From positions 1 to 34,294 of IMG/VR virus record IMGVR_UViG_3300032083_000828: a stretch of DNA of 34,294 nucleotides; one strand, 5' to 3'. Below, piece by piece: positions 13,549 to 19,780 of the stretch. Source of the DNA: a virus. The notes under the pieces were generated by a model. That model made no database searches and had not been told where the DNA came from. It was given only the letters and a program-made list of their open reading frames with translations. The position numbers were made by a program, and so were the translations under genes. Numbering within the stretch: position 1 is the first letter of the stretch; each line of letters begins with the position of its first letter.

Positions 13549-13987
13549 TCTTTTTATTGCTGATTTAAAAATAACCCAGACCGCTAGTGGCCTCGCTGGT
13601 GAGCATATTGCCGCCGCATCAGTGCTTGCTCGTGGCTGGCGTGTGGCGATGGCCCAGCAAGACGCAGTTGATTTGATTGCTTGGCACCCTGACAGCGGCA
13701 CGACATTACGCATTCAGGTAAAGGCTTGTCAGTGTTCAAGGCAGGGCGAAGGCAGAAAAAGGGTCCACTTTCAGACAGGGTTAGGCGCTGGCAAAAGGCT
13801 ACCAACGCTGGGAGACTTTGATATTTTAGCCTGCGTATCGGCAGAACAGCGTTGTGTGTGGTATATTCCTGTTACATCCATCCGAGAGAAAAAACTTACT
13901 CGGAACATTACCTTCTTCAGCGACCCCGATTTAGAGCGGGAAAGCTGGCAAGCGGCACTAGATAATCTAGGGATATTGGACAAATAA
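13532..13987 (+). CDS. PD-(D/E)XK endonuclease / resolvase-like protein
   Basis: 151 residues. GE24HIAAASVLARGW, QDAVD47LIAW and LRIQ62VK64AC are the core motifs of a PD-(D/E)XK nuclease with Gln-x-Lys in place of Glu-x-Lys, a variation known in several branched-DNA and restriction nucleases. The C-terminal part (CVWYIPVTSI) fits the remaining strand. It could act as a resolvase or a site-specific endonuclease. It overlaps the upstream gene by 17 bases and is translationally coupled, since I see only a weak ribosome site. Confidence 0.72.
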   Translation: MTILNNLFIADLKITQTASGLAGEHIAAASVLARGWRVAMAQQDAVDLIAWHPDSGTTLRIQVKACQCSRQGEGRKRVHFQTGLGAGKRLPTLGDFDILACVSAEQRCVWYIPVTSIREKKLTRNITFFSDPDLERESWQAALDNLGILDK

Positions 13988-13988
13988 C

Positions 13989-14438
13989 ATGAACTTATCA
14001 AAGCATTTTAGCTTGGCAGAAATGACCAAGAGCCAGACGGCGGTTCGTAAGGGCATACCAAACACGCCGACAGAAGAACACATCGAGGCTATGAAGCTGG
14101 TGTGCGAACACATTCTGGAGCCCGTCAGAGAGCAGTACGGCATACCGTTCACGCCTAGTAGCGGATACCGCTCTGGCGAGCTTTGTATAGCGATAGGAAG
14201 CTCAGTAAATAGTCAACACGCCAAGGGCGAGGCCGCAGACTTTGAGGTGCCGACGATTAGCAATATGGAACTGGCGGGATACATTGCTGGCAAGCTGGAT
14301 TTTGACCAGCTAATATTAGAGAATTATTCGGGCGGGAATACCGGCTGGGTACATTGTAGCTATAAAGCTAAGGATAATCGTAAAGAGGTGTTGACCTACC
14401 AGAAGGGTCTGGGCTACCGGAAAGGGCTGATAGCATGA
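13989..14438 (+). CDS. Endolysin, M15-type peptidase
   Basis: 149-residue zinc peptidase that cuts peptide crosslinks of peptidoglycan at lysis. The M15A pattern is clear: SSGYRSGEL (58-65), SQH77AKGEAAD84FE and WVH122CS give the three zinc ligands His77, Asp84 and His122. The length is usual for single-domain phage endolysins. No signal peptide is present, so release needs the holin encoded next (ATGA overlap). It sits at the end of the recombination operon rather than with the late structural genes. Confidence 0.9.
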   Translation: MNLSKHFSLAEMTKSQTAVRKGIPNTPTEEHIEAMKLVCEHILEPVREQYGIPFTPSSGYRSGELCIAIGSSVNSQHAKGEAADFEVPTISNMELAGYIAGKLDFDQLILENYSGGNTGWVHCSYKAKDNRKEVLTYQKGLGYRKGLIA

Positions 14439-14803
14439 TAGGAATATTATCTAAAATTTTAGGCTCAGGAGATGTGATATCAAAATCTCTCGACCTTATC
14501 GACAATATGCATACTTCCAGCGAGGAAGAAATACAGGCGAAGGCCAAGGCAAAAACAGATGTGCTTGCCGCTTATGCGCCCTTCAAGATAGCCCAGAGGA
14601 TGCTGGCATTCATGTTTGGTTTTACCTATGTGATTTGCTTTGCGATTGTTCTGGGAATGACCCTGTCAGGCTCAGGCAACCCAGATAATGTAACAAAGGT
14701 TATGGACCAGTTCAGCATAAATTACGCCATGCTTTTAATTTTAGGATTTTATTTTGGCGGCGGAGCTGTTGAGGGATTTATGGAAAAGAAGGGTAAGAAA
14801 TGA
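14435..14803 (+). CDS. Holin-like membrane protein
   Basis: 122 residues with an amphipathic N-terminal part, then membrane spans at about 56-77 (MLAFMFGFTYVICFAIVLGM) and 95-112, and a basic tail KKGKK. The architecture resembles the three-span holins of gene-transfer agents, though only two spans are obvious. It would form inner-membrane holes that release the endolysin encoded immediately upstream. The ATG overlaps the endolysin stop. Confidence 0.75.
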   Translation: MIGILSKILGSGDVISKSLDLIDNMHTSSEEEIQAKAKAKTDVLAAYAPFKIAQRMLAFMFGFTYVICFAIVLGMTLSGSGNPDNVTKVMDQFSINYAMLLILGFYFGGGAVEGFMEKKGKK

Positions 14804-14949
14804 ACGACCACCAAAAGAGATGCCCGCGCTGTGGCGAGGTTTGGAAGACTGTATACGTGCATGGGCATGAGCAATGCCTGACGTGCGGAAACATCGTTGA
14901 CGATTGTTGTCAGGGCGAGGTGTGTCAGAGTGCCGAAGAAACAGAATAA
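14800..14949 (+). CDS. 49-residue zinc-ribbon protein
   Basis: The ATG overlaps the holin stop (ATGA), and GGGTAAG lies upstream. The product has C8-P-R-C11 and C26-L-T-C29, a zinc ribbon, plus Cys36, Cys37 and Cys42 near the C terminus. It ends in an acidic tail. The position after holin and endolysin could suggest a lysis-control role, but the ribbon is more typical of nucleic-acid or protein binding. Function unknown. Confidence 0.65.
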   Translation: MNDHQKRCPRCGEVWKTVYVHGHEQCLTCGNIVDDCCQGEVCQSAEETE

Positions 14950-15103
14950 AGAAACGTGGCAATCGTTCCTGAGAGAATCAAACAGGCGAATGGAGCAGTC
15001 TGACAAATCCAAGCGGGCGGGCAGGGAAAGGGTATATACAAAATCCTTTAGCACCCGACAGAGCTTTGGTGCCGCGTCAGAGGTCAGGACCATCAAAAGA
15101 TAA
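14930..15103 (+). CDS. Small basic protein, end of plus-strand operon
   Basis: About 57 residues from a GTG at 14930 (GCGAGG about ten bases upstream); a TTG at 14897 is an alternative start. It is rich in Lys, Arg, Ser and Gln (ETWQSFLRESNRRMEQSDKS) and lacks a membrane span. It overlaps the zinc-ribbon gene by 20 bases and is the last gene before a convergent terminator region. No family recognised. Confidence 0.5.
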   Translation: MPKKQNKETWQSFLRESNRRMEQSDKSKRAGRERVYTKSFSTRQSFGAASEVRTIKR

Positions 15104-15104
15104 A

Positions 15105-15128
15105 ACCCCCCGCCGTTAAGCGAGGGGT
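15105..15128 (-). terminator. Terminator hairpin for the minus-strand unit
   Basis: Arms 15105-15113 and 15120-15128 pair over nine positions with one mismatch around a six-base loop. Read on the minus strand, the stem is followed by TTTT (15105-15102). It ends the 16260-15202 unit. The right arm can instead pair with 15172-15179. Confidence 0.7.
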
Positions 15129-15179
15129 CTCAGGGAGGAAACTGTCCGAGGTCAAAGGAGAGAAAGCCCCCAGACCCCT
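15123..15179 (+). terminator. Alternative long-loop hairpin, possible plus-strand terminator
   Basis: AGGGGTCT (15123-15130) and AGACCCCT (15172-15179) form a perfect 8-bp inverted repeat with a 41-base loop. A T-rich but interrupted stretch follows. It could slow polymerase leaving the plus-strand operon. It shares sequence with the hairpin at 15105-15128, so the two exclude each other on one transcript. Confidence 0.4.
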
Positions 15180-15201
15180 TATTGGTATATCATTTTTGCC
15201 G

Positions 15202-15321
15202 TTACAGCAACCAGAAGTCGGGCAAGCAAACATTTTTGATGACATGAACCGCGTCTGAGTGTGTCACCCCGCCTTTTCTCAGGCGGAGGTAAAGCGATAC
15301 TTTCTTTGCTAAGATAATCAT
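15202..15321 (-). CDS. 39-residue basic protein
   Basis: The ATG at 15321 overlaps the TAA of the upstream gene (TAATG), with GGAGGTAG as a strong ribosome site. The product begins MIILAKKVSLYLRLRKGG and contains VTHSDAVHVIKN. It is short, basic and amphipathic, without a true membrane span. It closes the three-gene unit before the terminator. Function unknown. Confidence 0.5.
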   Translation of the reverse strand: MIILAKKVSLYLRLRKGGVTHSDAVHVIKNVCLPDFWLL

Positions 15322-15740
15322 TATGCTACCTCCTCATACAAGTTTAAGTAAGTAAGCTCAAGAGAAACACCCTGCTCTTCAGCCGCCGCCTTTTCTATTT
15401 TTGCTAAAGCCATAAGGCAAACATCGCGGTCCTTAAAAAGATACCTCAGCTTGCTACCATGTCTTGGGCAGTCAGCAAGAACTTGATAATCCCCATAGCT
15501 ACCGAAAACATCCTTTTCTTTTAAGCCCATGCCTTCAAGAACTTCCCGAAAATGTTTTTTATAAATAGGGTGGTTGCCATCCATAAACTCACGCTCGACC
15601 ATACCTGTCGTGTCGTTAGACAATGTAAATGACCACATGAAGTCTCTGCCGTAGGCACCTTTCACAATAGCCATTTCAGCCATCATAATAGCATCATGCT
15701 CTGTAGAATATTCTTCAAATAAATTTAAATCGCGTTCCAT
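15321..15740 (-). CDS. Unknown soluble protein
   Basis: 139 residues, acidic, mixed alpha-beta in appearance, with no membrane span. Features include EHDAIMMAEMAIVKG near the N terminus and an Ala/Glu-rich helix near the C terminus. No known family. Second gene of the 16260-15202 unit, preceded by a GGGAGAAATATT ribosome site. Confidence 0.65.
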   Translation of the reverse strand: MERDLNLFEEYSTEHDAIMMAEMAIVKGAYGRDFMWSFTLSNDTTGMVEREFMDGNHPIYKKHFREVLEGMGLKEKDVFGSYGDYQVLADCPRHGSKLRYLFKDRDVCLMALAKIEKAAAEEQGVSLELTYLNLYEEVA

Positions 15741-15768
15741 AATATTTCTCCCTTTGCTGGCGGGGCTG

Positions 15769-16260
15769 TTAAGCCGCCGCCTTTACATTAACAAGTGTGC
15801 GCTGGTGTAAGCACTGAATGTTGTAGCCGCCAGCAAGGATTGTTTCGATTTTTACGGTGCTTCCGGCAACGTCGAACTCGCCTGAATAACCGTTACCATC
15901 GTGCTTAACAGTAAATTCAGGAAGCTGTGTAACACCATTTTTTGTCAGTGCGGCAACAACACGGGCGTTGCGCTTTTCGATAAGAGCTTCAACATTCTTT
16001 GCGATACAATCAGCAACATCCTGCTTGCTACGTCCATAAAATACGCCGTACCAAGTTTTTCCGCCAGCAATCTCAAACTGTTTGGCGGCTTTGCGGCCTA
16101 AGTATTCCATTGTTCCGTGTTGCTTTCCAGCTACCACCCACTCATCTTCGTCTGCGTTAAAAGACTTGAGTGCGTCAACGCGACCCATTGCCCACTCCAT
16201 CTGAGTTTCTAGCATTTTCTGGTCTACTTCGTTGAAAGCTGTTTTAATTTGGTTAATCAT
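15769..16260 (-). CDS. Unknown soluble protein
   Basis: 163 residues: helical N-terminal half (MLETQMEWAMGRVDALK) and a beta-rich C-terminal part (PEFTVKHDGNGYSGEFDVAG). No recognised motif. It is the first gene after one of the best promoters in the window (16299-16327), with AGAGGAGC eight bases before the ATG, so strong expression, probably early, is likely. Confidence 0.65.
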   Translation of the reverse strand: MINQIKTAFNEVDQKMLETQMEWAMGRVDALKSFNADEDEWVVAGKQHGTMEYLGRKAAKQFEIAGGKTWYGVFYGRSKQDVADCIAKNVEALIEKRNARVVAALTKNGVTQLPEFTVKHDGNGYSGEFDVAGSTVKIETILAGGYNIQCLHQRTLVNVKAAA

Positions 16261-16276
16261 TTTTTGCTCCTCTGAC

Positions 16277-16327
16277 TATGGGTTCCCCCCATAATATAAA
16301 TATAGGCTAAGGTTATAGATATGTAAA
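16277..16327 (-). promoter_or_regulatory. Strong promoter with dyad at the start point
   Basis: Minus strand: TTTACA (16327-16322), 17-base spacer, TATATT (16304-16299). The predicted start near 16292 falls at a perfect 6-bp inverted repeat, TATGGG (16277-16282) and CCCATA (16288-16293), which could be an operator or a 5' leader hairpin. It serves the unit beginning at 16260. No terminator is visible between the late unit's last stop (16370) and this promoter. Confidence 0.7.
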
Positions 16328-16369
16328 CCCTTAGTATGCAATTTTATTTATATTTTTTTCGGGGGTGTT

Positions 16370-16813
16370 TTAGCGCATTATTTGGGTAAAGCCAATATAC
16401 AGAAAGCCGAAGACGACAAAAGCGACTACAAGCAATAAAGCCCAAATCATAATTTCCTCCGCCTTCTCAGCCTTCTGCTTGGCCTCAGCTATCCGCTGTT
16501 TGCGGATGGTGCCTTGTAATCGAATGATTTCCTGCCACGCATCCGGACCGTAGTGTCCTATGACGAAAAGCCTTAGCTCTTCCTCCATGCGTTTTATTTT
16601 CTTCTGGTGCGCCCACGTCTCCAAAGCCTCCTCGTCAACAGAGCCGAGGCGACGTGACTTGGCTTTCTGGTGACCGTCCTTGACTGACTGAACGGCCCCC
16701 ATCCAGCGCGACAAATCCCCTGACATTGCCTCCACATCCTTAGCGGCGGCGAACCCCTTTTTGATGGCTGAGAAAGCAGAACTTGCAACGGCCATTGCGG
16801 TAATAGGGTCCAT
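16370..16813 (-). CDS. Membrane-anchored protein at end of late unit
   Basis: 147 residues: an Ala-rich start (ITAMAVASSAFSAIKKGFAA), a long charged helical region likely to form a coiled coil (60-115), and one C-terminal membrane span at about 119-142 (MIWALLLVVAFVVFGFLYIG). It could be a tail-tip or lysis accessory protein. A spanin-like role is possible but the topology (C-terminal anchor) is unusual for that. No family name can be assigned. Confidence 0.6.
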   Translation of the reverse strand: MDPITAMAVASSAFSAIKKGFAAAKDVEAMSGDLSRWMGAVQSVKDGHQKAKSRRLGSVDEEALETWAHQKKIKRMEEELRLFVIGHYGPDAWQEIIRLQGTIRKQRIAEAKQKAEKAEEIMIWALLLVVAFVVFGFLYIGFTQIMR

Positions 16814-16817
16814 TTCA

Positions 16818-17042
16818 TCAGCCTTTTGTGAGAGCCTTGTCTAGCTTGTCTTCCATTCGGTGCAGTGCTTCTGATAGCTTGTCCACTGCGTAGGTTAAAT
16901 CATTTTTGCTGGCAAAGTCTTCACGGGTCCGGTTTAGCAGGATATCAATTCGCTTGACCTCCCTGACTTGGTTAGACAAAAACCAGCCAACTCCTGCGAG
17001 CAGTACGCCTAACAAGAGGTCTATCAGATTGTGCATTTCCAT
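16818..17042 (-). CDS. Small membrane protein with coiled coil
   Basis: 74 residues: N-terminal membrane helix (about 5-23, LIDLLLGVLLAGVGWFLS) followed by a charged coiled coil to the C terminus. This layout suits an inner-membrane spanin-like subunit or a small holin/antiholin, but neither is proven. It lies at the tail end of the late unit, between tail genes and another membrane protein. Confidence 0.6.
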   Translation of the reverse strand: MEMHNLIDLLLGVLLAGVGWFLSNQVREVKRIDILLNRTREDFASKNDLTYAVDKLSEALHRMEDKLDKALTKG

Positions 17043-17051
17043 TTTATCGCC

Positions 17052-17417
17052 TTATGCGTAAGGGCTATCACCAAGAACGCTTGTATCCCACGCCGCTTTT
17101 AGCTCGGCAATAGTGGACGCTGATGAGATTGCTGAACTAGCAGGTGCATCACGCAGGGCATCTTTAGCCGCCGCAATAGCTGTTGTGCTGGTGCCGGCCT
17201 CAAGTGCCTTCATAAGCTCAACGTCTTTATCTGCAAGCAATGGTGCCCGAACCTCACGGATTTTATCCTGAAAGATTTCTTTTGCGGCTGTCATGTCTTC
17301 TGAGATGACAGAACCAGAAAGCGACCACGCACCACGGAAGTGGCGGTCAGATGGGACGGTGGCAGTTGAAGCATCAATCTGATTGCCGTCTTTGTCTACT
17401 ATGTATGTTGTTGCCAT
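17052..17417 (-). CDS. Conserved marine-phage tail-region protein
   Basis: 121 residues. The order DRHFRGAWSLSGSVISED, FQDKIREVRAPLLADKD, AAKDALRDAP, and a C-terminal TIAELKAAWDTSVLG is a pattern seen again and again beside tail-fibre genes of marine phages. It is probably a fibre assembly chaperone or tail-tip component. The ending SPYA is also usual for this type. No enzymatic motif. Confidence 0.65.
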   Translation of the reverse strand: MATTYIVDKDGNQIDASTATVPSDRHFRGAWSLSGSVISEDMTAAKEIFQDKIREVRAPLLADKDVELMKALEAGTSTTAIAAAKDALRDAPASSAISSASTIAELKAAWDTSVLGDSPYA

Positions 17418-17428
17418 TGGTAAAACTC

Positions 17429-17905
17429 CTACGCGGCTAAATCAGTGACTGTTAATTGTTCAGATATCTTCCAAGCGTTGCGCCACTCTCTTGTAGCTGG
17501 AAGCTGTCCCTTACGGCATATTACCATCTTTGGCTTGTTGCCGCTATCATAGTCCCGCCACACAGATTGCGGGCAGTCCTTCATAATGAGATACTCGATT
17601 GCTGACTTTTCGTCTAAAGGGCCAATAGGCTTGGTGTCATGTAGCAAATAGCCACGAGTATGTTTCTTGAAGTCCGGCTGTGCTTCATCTTTAGTTAGTT
17701 CCCAATAAACTTCTACCGGCGGCAGGATACCGCCCTGTAGCGCACATGCCATCCAGTTAGGGTCAGGTACTAATATCTTTGCACACTCGTCAAGGCTGTC
17801 CTCATACACCACACGGTAGTCAGACTGATGACCTTCTAGGTTTTCTTTAGCCCAGCATAGTCTGTCCCATAGGTGGGTGCCTTGAAACTCAGGTGTGGTT
17901 ATCAT
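17429..17905 (-). CDS. Conserved tail-region unknown
   Basis: 158 residues, Trp- and Tyr-rich, containing DPNWMACALQGGILPPVEVY and a helical C terminus (REWRNAWKI). The ATG overlaps the stop of the upstream fibre module (ATGA), and its ribosome site GGAG is supplied by the GDLA-coding end of that gene. Similar proteins accompany fibre modules in marine phages. Function unknown. Confidence 0.6.
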   Translation of the reverse strand: MITTPEFQGTHLWDRLCWAKENLEGHQSDYRVVYEDSLDECAKILVPDPNWMACALQGGILPPVEVYWELTKDEAQPDFKKHTRGYLLHDTKPIGPLDEKSAIEYLIMKDCPQSVWRDYDSGNKPKMVICRKGQLPATREWRNAWKISEQLTVTDLAA

Positions 17906-18276
17906 GCTAGGTCTCCGTGAATAATAACCTGTGTGCGTGTAGGGTCATAATAAACATCAGCAGACCTGATTTTAACAGGAACCGTTCCAGATGACCTGCC
18001 AACGCTACTGTTCTCAGTATGGTCGCCGCCAGAACTTTCTGGGTTGTTGATACAAGCTGATATAGCAAAATTTGAATTACTCATAGTATTGGTCATATTT
18101 ACAACATATCTTCCAGTATTTGAATCGGTAATAGTAGATATATTGTTACTTCCATTTATACTGGCTTGGTTAAAGTCAGCCCAAGCCTTCGCACTACCAT
18201 TAACAACGTAACTTGTATCAAGTGAGCCAGCGGTGGAGTGTTCTAGCGTATCTGCTTTGATTTTTCCAAGTGCCAT
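17902..18276 (-). CDS. Small tail-fibre module, paralogue C
   Basis: 124 residues. The core VNGSAKAWADFNQ, ISTITDSNTGRYVVN and MSNSNFAISACI follows the beta-rich tail-fibre/receptor-binding module widespread in marine phages, and it ends VIIHGDLA. It is the last of three tandem related genes. Probably forms part of a tail-tip or fibre assembly that touches the host surface. Start ATG (TAATG overlap) uses the GGAG in the previous gene's GDLA codons. Confidence 0.65.
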   Translation of the reverse strand: MALGKIKADTLEHSTAGSLDTSYVVNGSAKAWADFNQASINGSNNISTITDSNTGRYVVNMTNTMSNSNFAISACINNPESSGGDHTENSSVGRSSGTVPVKIRSADVYYDPTRTQVIIHGDLA

Positions 18277-18680
18277 TATGCTAGGTCTCCGTGTATTGCT
18301 ACCATAGTTTGTCTGGCATCTACTAAAGAACCAGCATATTGCGTCATTTTCATTTGACAGTCGCTAGTTGTAGTAAGAATAGTCTCTTCATGACCGTCAT
18401 CTTGACAAACAAAAAAGGTATCTGGCCCCATCCCAGAACAAACGTAGTCAGCATTTGAGAAACTATTAGCCCATTGCGGGTCAAAAATTCCTGTTCCAAC
18501 ATCTGTAATGCTTGAGACATTAAGACTGTTATCAACAGCGGGGCCGTCTTGATTAAAATTAAACCAAGCCTTCGCTAACCCCTGCTGAAGATTAGTAGTC
18601 GTGCTATTACCTTCGCCTGTCACAAGGATAGACCCAGCGGTCGAGGTGCCAGTGAGTTTGTTTACTAAGATTTCACTCAT
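18276..18680 (-). CDS. Small tail-fibre module, paralogue B
   Basis: 134 residues from the ATG at 18680 (overlapping the previous stop as ATGA; an upstream in-frame ATG lies inside that gene). LAKAWFNFNQ, LNVSSITDVGTGIF and FSNADYVCSG match paralogue C, and it ends TMVAIHGDLA. The N-terminal MSEILVNKLTGTSTAGSI is a typical fibre start. Probably a receptor-contacting virion protein. Confidence 0.65.
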   Translation of the reverse strand: MSEILVNKLTGTSTAGSILVTGEGNSTTTNLQQGLAKAWFNFNQDGPAVDNSLNVSSITDVGTGIFDPQWANSFSNADYVCSGMGPDTFFVCQDDGHEETILTTTSDCQMKMTQYAGSLVDARQTMVAIHGDLA

Positions 18681-19066
18681 GCTAGGTCTCCCATTACGCA
18701 TGAACTGTGACTAGCAACACTTCCATAAGAACCCGTGCTAATGTCTCTTGATGTCACGCGATATTGATTTGCTGAAGTTTGACTTCCATCTGCTTGTGTT
18801 AAGTTTGCACAGAATTTATCTTGGTTTGCGTTGTCTCCAACCCCGTGTACTACTACAAAATCATCACTCGACATTGCCGAAGTAAGTGTGTAGGTCGTAT
18901 CTCCATCTGCGTTGTCCGTAGTTGAAGCAAGATTAAAACTGCTTCTTGTTGTGAACGAAGACGCACTATTAACCTGTAAAACAAAACACTTCGCCGCACT
19001 CTGCTTAGTCAGCGTGACAGCACCGCCGGAACTGGTCTCAACTGTGTTTGTGTGTAACGTACTCAT
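18677..19066 (-). CDS. Small tail-fibre module, paralogue A
   Basis: 129 residues starting MSTLHTNTVETSSGGAVTLT, which is a common fibre N terminus, and ending CVMGDLA. The middle (FNLASTTDNADGDTTYTLTSA, MSSDDFVVVHGV) is a diverged version of the module in the next two genes. It starts at a TAATG overlap with the preceding fibre gene. Likely a structural tail protein. Confidence 0.6.
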   Translation of the reverse strand: MSTLHTNTVETSSGGAVTLTKQSAAKCFVLQVNSASSFTTRSSFNLASTTDNADGDTTYTLTSAMSSDDFVVVHGVGDNANQDKFCANLTQADGSQTSANQYRVTSRDISTGSYGSVASHSSCVMGDLA

Positions 19067-19575
19067 TATGCCACCACCAGTGTTGCGCCAGAACTGACCG
19101 TCACTGTCACGCCGGATGCAATCGCCAGCGGGCCAGCCGCTAAGCCATTTGTATCGGTTGCAACAGTCACATCTGTGTCTAGCTGTTTTTCGTGAACGCG
19201 GATAATATCACCCAGACCGCCGCCTGCCTCGCCCAAGAACGAACCGCCGCCACCGGACCCCCATGATAGGGTGCCAGAACCGTTTGTGAGCAGTGTCTGC
19301 CCGTTAGAGCCATCGCCGTCCGGCAAAGTAAATGTCACAGTCGTTGTGACCGCTGACGGGGCTTGGAACTTGATAGACGCGCTGTTGTCGTCGTCCTGTA
19401 GGTTTAGGACATCAACGCCAGTTGTGCCGCCGGAGAAGTCTGCTAGGTGGCTCATTAGCTCACGAATAGCGTCGTTCACCTTTGACGGTAACATGCCCTC
19501 AGCAGTGTTGACACCTCCGACATCCGAATTGTTAGCCGCAGTGGCATCGTAATCGGTGAGTTTATCTTTTGCCAT
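19066..19575 (-). CDS. Tail-fibre-like protein with shared N-terminal module
   Basis: 169 residues. The N terminus (DYDATAANNSDVGG, then EGMLPSKVNDAIRELMSHL) repeats that of the large fibre at 19781-21154, which suggests a common attachment module. Then come TVTFTLPDGDGSNGQTLLTN, a Gly-rich hinge (WGSGGGGSF) and a beta-rich C terminus (VTVTVSSGATLVVA). Probably a short fibre or fibre-tip component. Confidence 0.68.
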   Translation of the reverse strand: MAKDKLTDYDATAANNSDVGGVNTAEGMLPSKVNDAIRELMSHLADFSGGTTGVDVLNLQDDDNSASIKFQAPSAVTTTVTFTLPDGDGSNGQTLLTNGSGTLSWGSGGGGSFLGEAGGGLGDIIRVHEKQLDTDVTVATDTNGLAAGPLAIASGVTVTVSSGATLVVA

Positions 19576-19778
19576 TATTCAGCCTCCGCTATTGTCAACT
19601 CGCCAGCCGCTACCTGACGCATGATTTCTGCGTATTCTGTGTTGTCTGGGTCGATAGGCACAGTAATTACATACACGCTATTACCATTTCCATCTGGGTC
19701 AACGGTTTGGCTGTTGTTAATTTTAATACCCGAATTGACACCTTCATTTTGTATGTATTGTGCTGATGTAATTTCCAT
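19575..19778 (-). CDS. Small conserved tail-region protein
   Basis: 67 residues, beginning MEITSAQYIQNEGVNSGIKI, with a beta-rich centre (SVYVITVPIDPDNTEY) and an acidic helical end. Short proteins of this pattern recur between fibre genes in marine phages and may be connectors or chaperones. It is packed between the two fibre genes with almost no spacer. Confidence 0.6.
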   Translation of the reverse strand: MEITSAQYIQNEGVNSGIKINNSQTVDPDGNGNSVYVITVPIDPDNTEYAEIMRQVAAGELTIAEAE

Positions 19779-19780
19779 TT

